Shown piece by piece: positions 56,989-64,000 of a stretch of DNA of 64,000 nt. The DNA comes from Lycorma delicatula (taxonomy: Eukaryota; Arthropoda; Insecta; Hemiptera; Fulgoridae): contig NC_134460.1 in assembly GCF_047948215.1 (NCBI RefSeq), forward strand, positions 148,174,049 to 148,238,048. The letters are read 5' to 3'. The translations under genes were made by a program, and so were the position numbers. Under the pieces are notes generated by a model. That model saw nothing but the letters and a program-made list of their open reading frames with translations. It searched no databases and was not told the origin of the DNA. Position 1 is the first letter of the stretch. Each line of letters starts with the position of its first letter.

Positions 56989-57045
56989 TCTACAGTTATG
57001 GAGTAACGACCGACGGTCATCAACTCCTTTCCACTTCGTAGCCGG
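56989..57045 (-). other. splice-bounded exon candidate (57 nt)
   Basis: On the minus strand the acceptor TTTTGTATATTTTTAG/CCGG and the donor TGTAGA/GTAAGTAC both match consensus closely. The 57-nt block is GC-richer than its surroundings. One frame reads RLRSGKELMTVGRYSITV, which resembles the G-K-E-L...R-Y-S-I-T-V strand pattern of I-set immunoglobulin domains. Another reads ATKWKGVDDRRSLLHNCR. The third is closed. If the first frame is right it would be part of an Ig-domain protein, but 18 residues are too few to claim it. It lies 377 bp from the block at 56504-56611 on the same strand. Confidence 0.45.
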
Positions 57046-57354
57046 CTAAAAATATACAAAAGAAAATCAATAGGCAGGATCTTTCCGGGTACTTTTTCGT
57101 TTTACTTCCTCCCCTTTTACGCATTTTTTCACATAAAAATTACTTAATCAAGGATGAATTATAATAATTTTTGAGTAAAACATTACAGAAATACCGTAGT
57201 AATCTTATAACTCGATAAAAATAACGCCATAATACTTACAGAAAACACACTAACATGCTGATTTATACCGGTAATTTTAAACATATTAACGTATTTCACA
57301 TATTAAAGATATAAGCATTATTGCTTATAATTATAAATATAATTTAACCAAACT
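57046..57354. other. AT-rich spacer
   Basis: Nothing recognised. Confidence 0.5.
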
Positions 57355-58558
57355 TAACCTACGCTCGCCTCATACCCTGACCCAGCTCCTCTCGAGGCAC
57401 GGAGGGTTTGTGGCGTACCTCTACAGACTGGCAGGAGGGACACTCCGACCGGTATCTATTGCGAGGAAGATGATACAGTGGAGCATGTATTCTTTCAATA
57501 TAGAAGATAGGAGGGGGTCAAACGGCTAAGGAGGGCCTTAGCTGGTTCAACCCAGACAATTTGATGGGATACAATACTCCAGGGTCGGAGGCAGTGGGCT
57601 GAAGTTGCGTCAGTGGCCCAACAGATAGTGCAGACGAAAGGCGGGGAACAAGCACTATGGGGCGAAGAGTAATACGTTGGAAAGAATAAAGGAGTTATGG
57701 AATAGGGATACCCAATCTACCAGGGTTGGAGCTGCATCCGGCCTTAAGCGCAATACGCTTAGGTATTAGATTAAGGTTCTTAGTAATTAGTACATTCTGA
57801 ATTATAATTATAATGTTGTTTTTGTCTTGTTTTATATTTGATGTATTTGTCTGTAATTACCCGTGATATGGGCAGACTTGTGATATTATGTAAAATATTC
57901 ATACGGGATGAACTGTAATCTTAATAATAATCTTTTGCGTCAGTCATATGAATTTATGTAATTTGTGTCGGCTAAACTATTATGCACCTCTAAATAATGT
58001 CTTGAAATAGTGTAATTTACGCCTTATTTTAAATTAAATTGGCGGTGACAACGGGTACTTGTGGATCGTGTTGAACTGGTGGTCATCATTGATTTGTAGC
58101 CTGTAAATATTGTTCAAAAATGTTAATCGTATTGTGTATATTAATAATCGACTGGTTGTGCCCGGTGGGCGCGAATGTCCCGTTGCACTGAGCTGCGGTC
58201 ACAGCCGAATTGTGATATGTTACGTATCAAATTTATTGTGCAATATATTTTATAAATTGTATTTTGTAATAACCTGTGTATTGTGATAATATAAGCTAAT
58301 TTTGTTGCGCTCGTGGGCACCATTGATTGTGGCGCTAACCTTAAGACCATAGCCGTTGTGGGCTATGCTGATAATCATGTGTTTGTAAATAATATAATTA
58401 GGTTAGCGATGTGATTGTATTCGTTTTTATTCGATGTTCTATATTTTGTTGTATAAGTAATGTTAGCACTAGTAGCTTCCCTTAACAGTTTGACGATGAT
58501 CAATCAAGCGCTGAACACAGCACGTGGAAGGAGATATCCAAGGAGAGCGGGAGACATT

Positions 58559-58590
<32 letters not shown>
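57355..58590 (+). mobile_element. LINE 3' end (R1/Jockey-like) with long 3' UTR
   Basis: Plus frames at 57375-57540 read LTQLLSRHGGFVAYLYRLAG and, after a shift, DRYLLRGR-type then EEDDTVEHVFF. The family pattern is HTYHLTQ.L.GHGCF..YL.R....S..C..C....ETAEHV.F.C, the Cys/His-containing C-terminus of R1/Jockey-group LINE ORF2. More decayed sequence runs to about 57760, followed by about 800 bp without ORF that would be the 3' UTR, ending in (TA)n at 58562-58590. Everything 5' of the C-terminal domain is missing. It is not the same family as the LINE at 46974. Confidence 0.65.
58562..58590. repeat. (AT)n microsatellite
   Basis: A pure AT run between two GC-richer retroelement-like segments, as at 15767. 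Confidence 0.95.
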
Positions 58591-59034
58591 CGAGACGGGA
58601 CTTAAAAAATAAAGGAAGATGGGACGAAACGTGACGTCTAGGGCTAGGCAGACAGCCTCTCCTTGCCTAGGACACCCTGGCACGCCCGCAAGAAAGAACG
58701 GAGAAGTTGGAATGCTTCCGATTATGGTGCGGAGGACCCTGATGGTATGAATGGGCGTGTTGAGGGGAAGGGCATGCGAAATGCACGCCTGGAAACCTAG
58801 TAGGTTAGGGCCGGGAAGGGCAGCTTCCCTGGGTAGGGGCATCTCGGCTATCCAGAAGCGGAAGTCGGGTTGTTCCTAAAAAAAAAAAATTTTTTTAGGA
58901 ACTAAAAAAATTTTTTTAAAAAAATCAGGGGAGACTCCGATGGGGGCCAAGACAGGGTGGAGCAATCTAGTGACACGACTATCCGGAGCGATCGAGGTAA
59001 TGCTTTAAGGCTGTACCGGTCGCTCTGGAGTGTT
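58591..59034. other. GC-rich segment, probably retroelement-derived
   Basis: Clearly GC-richer than its surroundings, beginning directly after (AT)n and ending at an A-rich stretch (59034). It has a 58877-58925 A/T palindrome in the middle. The minus ORF at 58504-58842 (MPLPREAALPGPNLLGFQAC...) is proline/leucine-rich and reads into the microsatellite, so I do not treat it as a gene. Either the end of the preceding LINE or an independent insertion. Confidence 0.35.
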
Positions 59035-60060
59035 TAAAAAAAAATAATAAAAAATATTATTAATTTCAATAATTACCGAATCTATTATTTAAATAATCGA
59101 AACGTTACAGTTAATTAGTCAAAGTTAGCGAGCGTATGTTATTTATAATTTCTTCGCAAATACCTCCAAATACCCACCGATTTGGAGAATTGCGCCTCTA
59201 TTGTACTTTCTTTTTGAAAATGAAGACTCGTCTATTTCTACCGGTATTCCAGGACCACCTTTTTTTTAATAAATGATCAGCACACACACCTCTCACAGGT
59301 ACATTTTCCAATCCGTTATTGCTTCACTTGCTATTTGTTTATGCACGTTTCGCTCGCTATCCCTGACTAATATATTAATATGTAAAATACGTTAATATGT
59401 TTCAAATGACCGGTATAAAACACGCTATATTAATTTTTATGTGAAAAAACTGGGAGCGTAAAACGAAAAAGTACTCTTTTCCGTTTCAACAATTTTTATA
59501 TATAAAAAGTGTAACGCGCCTTTACAACCGCACGGAATGCTTCCTACACTTCTTTTCTTAATCCGTTTTAAATCTATTTTTACTTCCGTCACAATCGTTC
59601 TAATAAAATCGCATGCAGTTATAGTCAAATCGGACATCGTAGTTCAAACTGTAGGCTCGTTATTCAAAACCACAACTTTTTCCGTTCTGTTTAAACGGGC
59701 GCGAAACGGGTCTGTACGCCAGAGATAGAAACTATTATGAGTTTTAACCAAGCTCGCGTACAATTCAACCCGTTAAAAGAAGGTATTAGATAACCTTCAA
59801 AATTACAGTTTAGATTAAAACATACGATAATATACTATATTTAAAGCAGGAAAAGAGAGCACACAAGTAAATTTTTTTGTGAAAGCAAGGTAGACTTTTG
59901 TAGCCTGGAATCTCTTACGCGAGAGATATTACCGTATAACCTATCAAATACCCGCTGACGAACGGTACATAGATTAGTTCAGCTTAATTAAAAAAAAAAA
60001 AAAAAAACAAGAGAAAAATTATAAACCGAGCAGTCATACGTCCTAAAACAACGGACTGTT
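59035..60060. other. AT-rich spacer
   Basis: No supported feature. Two overlapping opposite ORFs at 59437-59728 have no recognised domain. Confidence 0.5.
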
Positions 60061-60300
60061 TTTTTTTAAATGGAATACGCCGAACAGACGGGCTCCAACA
60101 ACGTCGATGCTACATGGCTAAATTGCTCCGCCCATAACATTGTTGAACGAACGGAAAGCGATCAGATCTGCCCTAACAACACGAAGGCTTCACTATAAAA
60201 CATAGTTGGCATTTTCTTCAGTCCGAGACGCAAGCCCCGAATCCAAACTTGCGGTCTAAGTCCTTAAATCGCTACACCACACTGCAAATATAATCGTCAA
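60061..60300 (-). repeat. SINE-like element with A-tail
   Basis: On the minus strand it starts GCAGTGTGGTGTAGCGATTT (an A-box-like TGGTGTAGCG), followed by a degraded B box (GTTTGGATTCGGGG) about 40 bases on. A body of about 160 bp ends in AAAAAAAA (revcomp of 60060-60067). Length of about 240 bp and the layout fit a tRNA-derived SINE of a third family. No clear target duplication was found. Confidence 0.5.
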
Positions 60301-61878
60301 CTAATTTGTACAATTTGCGACGACAAAAACACGGTAACAATTAAAATAATAAAAAATCTTTTTTAATAAATTAATACAAAATTATTGCATTATTTACACG
60401 CATCAGGATAAGCGTATTAGTTTTATATAATAAAATAAATTAATATCTTTCGCCCAAATTATCCGTGAAAACATTTAAAAATGCTAAAGTTAAACTTAAG
60501 AAATAATATAAGGAAATAAAAATTAGATAAATTAAATACGTAAATTAAAAAAAAAAGTAACTTCAATCAGACGGCTGCGCCGTTGAACTTTGTAGGATGA
60601 AAAATTTTAATAATTCCGACTAAAAAGCGCACTTAAATTTTTAAATAACCTGCTAATGGAAAAGTTCCTATCCCCGAATGACCGAAATACGATAGATCTC
60701 GTAATTTTATTTGGCCGTTCGATACAGGCCTTAATTTAGACTAATTTTTACGTGTTTTTAATAAATGTGAATTTTCTAACAGTAGTACCGAACGATTTGT
60801 ATGTAGGTTCATTCTTTGTTCAAATAAGGAAAACGTTACGCTCAATATTTTTTTTTATGAAATAATCTATCATTAGGGAAAATAAAGACGAAACAAATTT
60901 TTTTTGATTATTTAATTAAAAATTGAAAACGGGTTTGAAATATAAGAATGCGTGCGCACGCGCACGCACACTCACACAAAGATAGGGGGGATACTATTTA
61001 TAACAACCAATTGTTAAATTGGGTTGGCTATAGGAAATTATTTTTTTTACAAATTTTCCGAATAATACTTTATTATTTATGTATATAAGCCCAGAACTCG
61101 GAACCTAATTTTAAAATTATTTTTAATTACTTCTGAACAGGCAAATCCAAAACAGTAAAAATCATATTACCAAATAGTATAAAATATTTTCATTAAATTT
61201 GAAAGTTTTAATTTTCAAAAAGCATTACGTACTGTTAATATCATAAAAACGCTAAATTCACTGATAACACTTAACAGAGTTCAGCTTAAAACTAGTCTCG
61301 CGTTTACAAATTAAACATTTAATACAAGAAAACGAAACACTGAAATATTATTTATAAATTAAGCTAAAAATAATAGTAATTAAACTCGATGTATTTTTAA
61401 CAAGGTATGCTTACAGTAAAATTCACATCAAAATCGATAAAAAAACTTGCTTCTTAAAAAAAAATCTATGAAAATAAAATCCACAGTTTTAATTTAATAT
61501 ATTCGCGCGGTAACAGGCAAAAAGCATAAAAAAGGAACGAGAGAGAGTCGAAAAGGAAGAAGACAAAAGTAAAACATTTATCCGTGTAGGAGATTAACTT
61601 GAAAAACGAAGTAGTAAATAAAAATACAAATGAAACTTCTAAACACATATCACGATAAAACGTTAAACAAAAGTACAACTCAAATAGGATGCAAATCAAA
61701 TAAAAAAGAATAAAATAATACAAAATTAAAATTAAATCGATACAACTATACAGCAATGGTAAATGTCTAGCGCAGAATAATGACACTGCAGAAGCGTTTA
61801 AAGAAAAACATAAAAAATATATAGAAAACAGAAAAAAATGAATACGACAGAAAGAAAAAACATAATACAATAAATAAA
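60301..61878. other. AT-rich spacer with simple repeats
   Basis: It contains a (GC/CA)-type simple repeat, GTGCGCACGCGCACGCACAC, at 60953-60972. The minus ORF at 61466-61870 (134 aa) is almost only F, Y, L, S, C and I. It is what AT-rich DNA gives by chance and is not called as a gene. Confidence 0.5.
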
Positions 61879-62332
61879 TCTATATTATTATATAAAGAGG
61901 AAGAAGGTTTTTGTTTGTTCGGAATAAACAAAGAAACTACTCGATCAATTGCAACCAAATTTTTGTCCATGTTTCTTGGCGTAACCGAGATTTTTTTTTT
62001 AATATATATATATATAGTAGTAGAGATTTGCCGGTTGAACCTTAAACTTTAATGAATTGAATTAATGAACTGTGAGTCTCTGTCACTGTGTGGTTTGAAC
62101 TGAATGATTCGAATCCATCGAACGAATAATATTAAATTTAGAAAATAATATTAAATTCGAAGTAACAGAGATTGCATTTAGGTTAAATAAAATAATACTG
62201 AATAAATTTAGAACATTTCTGTTTAATAATAATGGGTTTCCCGTGGGGACTGCGTGTGAGGCTAGAACGGTGAGGTGATGCGAGCACCTCGTTGGAGGCT
62301 AGACCGATCGTCACCATCGACTGGTAACAAAC
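61879..62332 (+). mobile_element. Helitron family copy H4, 3'-truncated
   Basis: The 5' end is TCTATATTATTATATAAAG at 61879, preceded by A. It is followed by AGGAAGAAGG, CATGTTTCTTGGCGTAACCG, GAATTAATGAACTGTGAGTC and CCGTGGGGACTGCGTGTGAG, as in H3. The match to H3 stops at GACTGGTAACAAAC (62332). The 3' half is missing. Confidence 0.68.
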
Positions 62333-64000
62333 GTTCGTTATTTCTCTGAACGTAAAATTACGATAAAATGAATCGTACATTCCGAGAAATGAATGGAATA
62401 AATATAATCGCTAATGTCTTTTCCCGTGCTATCGCTACTAAATTATTATTAGACGAATTACAAATAAAATGAAACACGAACGCAGAACTATTTTAAAGAA
62501 TGTTTGAGACTGTAATAAAACTAATATAAAAATAGAAAAAAGGGCGGGCCTGTGAACCCCGCGAAAATGTTTTTGTCGACTGTAACTAAATAACGTTCAT
62601 GAATTTAGCGTTAACAACAAAAACGTTTACAACGAAAAGCTTCAATAATTAAAAAAAAATTGCAACAGCAATGAAAAAATAATAGAAAGAATTGCAACAA
62701 ATTTGCTTTATTTTTTCTAAAAACAAAAAAGAAATTTTCCAAATAATATAAAGCAAATAAAGCACAATATAATAATATTATTCATTCGATCGATTCCAAT
62801 AATTCATTCAGTTCAAACCCAGCTCACACAGCGACAGAGGCTCGCAGTTAACAGTTTCTTAATTCAATTCAGTAAAGTTTGTGCTTCATACGGCAATAAA
62901 AATGCGAGCACATACAGCAAACAAACCGACGCACAAAGCTTCTTGATCATAAAGACTAGGGAAAAGGCGGGCCAACTGCCACCACGAAAATGTTACACAG
63001 GTTATGTTTCATTACACACGATTTTGTTAAATGTTTTTGCCGATTATAACAAAATAAAGTTCATATATTTACCGTACAAACAACAATAGAAACTTTTACG
63101 ACGAAAAGCTTAAGAAATCTGAACAATTTTTGTGTTTCTTGAGTTGTGATTTTTTTCACAGCTCTAACCCCAACGGTTTCCTTTTTTATCTCGAAAACAT
63201 AAATATAATTTTATATAAATTGTTCGTGCACGTAGAAGTATAAATCGTTCGAGAAACATAAATCGTTAGTGCGCTGCGCGTAGCCGTCCGGCGCACTATC
63301 ATTGGTCGGCTCTGCGTCAATAACAGCTACAATAAAAATGTGGGCGCATGCAAAAAAAACCCACGCACCATCCTTTTTTATTACGGGAAAAGAAAATACG
63401 ACTAAAAAAAGAAAAAAACATTAATACCAAATCTTAATTTTGGTACTACAATCACCCCGTTAAAAGATCTACCGCTACCGAACATCGAATTCGTTCAGTC
63501 GAATCGTTACAATCGGTGAAAAATAAAACTGTGGGAAAATCTAACGGGTGACCGTAACAACATATTCACAGATACCGATCCGAATGAGAAATAAAAGGGT
63601 GAGAGGTAAACTATCCGCGAGAATACAAATAACGTTTGAATATATAAACTACAAAAATATTAATAAAATAATAATATGATATCAAAAGAAAGAAATATAA
63701 AAGAAGAAAAGACGATGCTTTCTGCCAAATAAATCGGCAAATTTATTGTTTTTACGGATTTGAATCGCGTAAAAACAACAGATTAAAAAGCTTAACAAAT
63801 AAATTAAACTATGATGTTAAGTTATATAACTTACAAGAGAAAAAATGAACAGACACCTGTATCAGAAATAAGACGAACATATTTTAATGTAAAATTACTG
63901 TACCGCGATTAATAAATCTCGGTAAAGAACATAGAAGAGAAAATTATGAAGATTTACTGTAAAAATCTAGTGCCGCACAAAAGAAAAAATTGTGTTCAAA
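62333..64000. other. spacer with duplicated noncoding units
   Basis: 62540-62660 and 62952-63125 are diverged direct copies. Both have GGCGGGCC, then CGAAAATGTT, a GTTCAT(G/A)-like block, and end in ACGACGAAAAGCTT or CAACGAAAAGCTT. A second pair, AATAAAAATGCGAGCACAT (62896) and AATAAAAATGTGGGCGCAT (63331), marks the unit boundaries, giving a period near 430 bp. No ORF or family was recognised, and nothing is supported from 63400 to the window end. Confidence 0.5.
62781..62890 (-). mobile_element. Helitron family fragment H5
   Basis: On the minus strand it reads GAAGCACAAACTTTA, then a TGCGAGCCTCTGTCGCTGTG block and GTTTGAACTGAATGAATT, matching the central part of H1-H4. Both ends are missing. 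Confidence 0.6.

Noticed and set aside
61466..61870. 134-codon minus-strand ORF
   Set aside because: Composition is almost only F, Y, L, S, C and I codons, as AT-rich noncoding DNA gives by chance; no domain or signal.
1..64000. CRISPR arrays, bacterial operons, rRNA genes and endogenous viral genes
   Set aside because: No regularly spaced repeats, no gene clusters with ribosome binding sites, no rRNA motifs and no viral protein signatures were seen.

Overview
This is an AT-rich eukaryotic window with no operons, no Shine-Dalgarno sites and no long intact genes. It is packed with decayed class II transposons (mariner, Tc1, IS630-like, hAT, Helitron), 5'-truncated LINEs, a Penelope-like fragment, tRNA-derived SINEs and (TA)n, (CA)n and (GA)n microsatellites. 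The mix of IS630/mariner families, Helitrons with a TCTATA...CTAG architecture, and SINEs carrying A and B boxes fits an insect nuclear genome. A hemipteran is my best guess, and this is inference only. The window looks intergenic or intronic.

Layout. At 1-5.1 kb there is a mariner remnant on the minus strand, a direct-repeat pair, twin hairpins, and an IS630-like element with inverted repeats longer than 200 bp. At 5.1-13.9 kb sparse AT-rich DNA holds Helitron copy H1 (minus), a dispersed repeat with a tRNA-like head, a hAT element bounded by a perfect 8-bp duplication, and Helitron copy H2. At 14.6-19.9 kb there is a GC-rich LINE-like piece ending in tandem stem-loops that resemble the histone mRNA 3' end, a foldback copy of repeat family B, a SINE head and an R1-like LINE tail. 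At 20-24.2 kb there is a Penelope GIY-YIG fragment, unrecognised decayed ORFs, repeat B copy 2, and a Tc1 element with a SINE inserted in its terminal repeat. At 24.8-27.7 kb Helitron copy H3 carries a mariner and a roughly 1-kb foldback element nested inside it. At 30-36.3 kb there is a Tc1 copy interrupted by a GC-rich insertion with a 16-bp duplication, repeat B copy 3, two IS630-like transposase remnants and a SINE. At 38.6-50 kb there is an internally deleted IS630-like element, a large microsatellite, a SINE, two remnants of one DDE transposase family, a young 5'-truncated LINE, a near-complete IS630-like transposase and a mariner fragment. At 50.4-57 kb there are three short, GC-richer, splice-bounded exon candidates on the minus strand, plus a second R1-like LINE copy. 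At 57.3-64 kb there is another LINE tail, a GC-rich segment, a SINE-like element, Helitron copies H4 and H5, and duplicated noncoding units.

How the parts relate. The only credible host-gene signal is the candidate minus-strand exons near 39.7, 50.5, 56.5 and 57.0 kb. They suggest the window may lie in large introns of a minus-strand gene, but the reading frames could not be joined into one convincing product. Everything else reflects layered mobile-element insertion, and the nested insertions give a relative order of events. I found no CRISPR array, no rRNA and no true tRNA.
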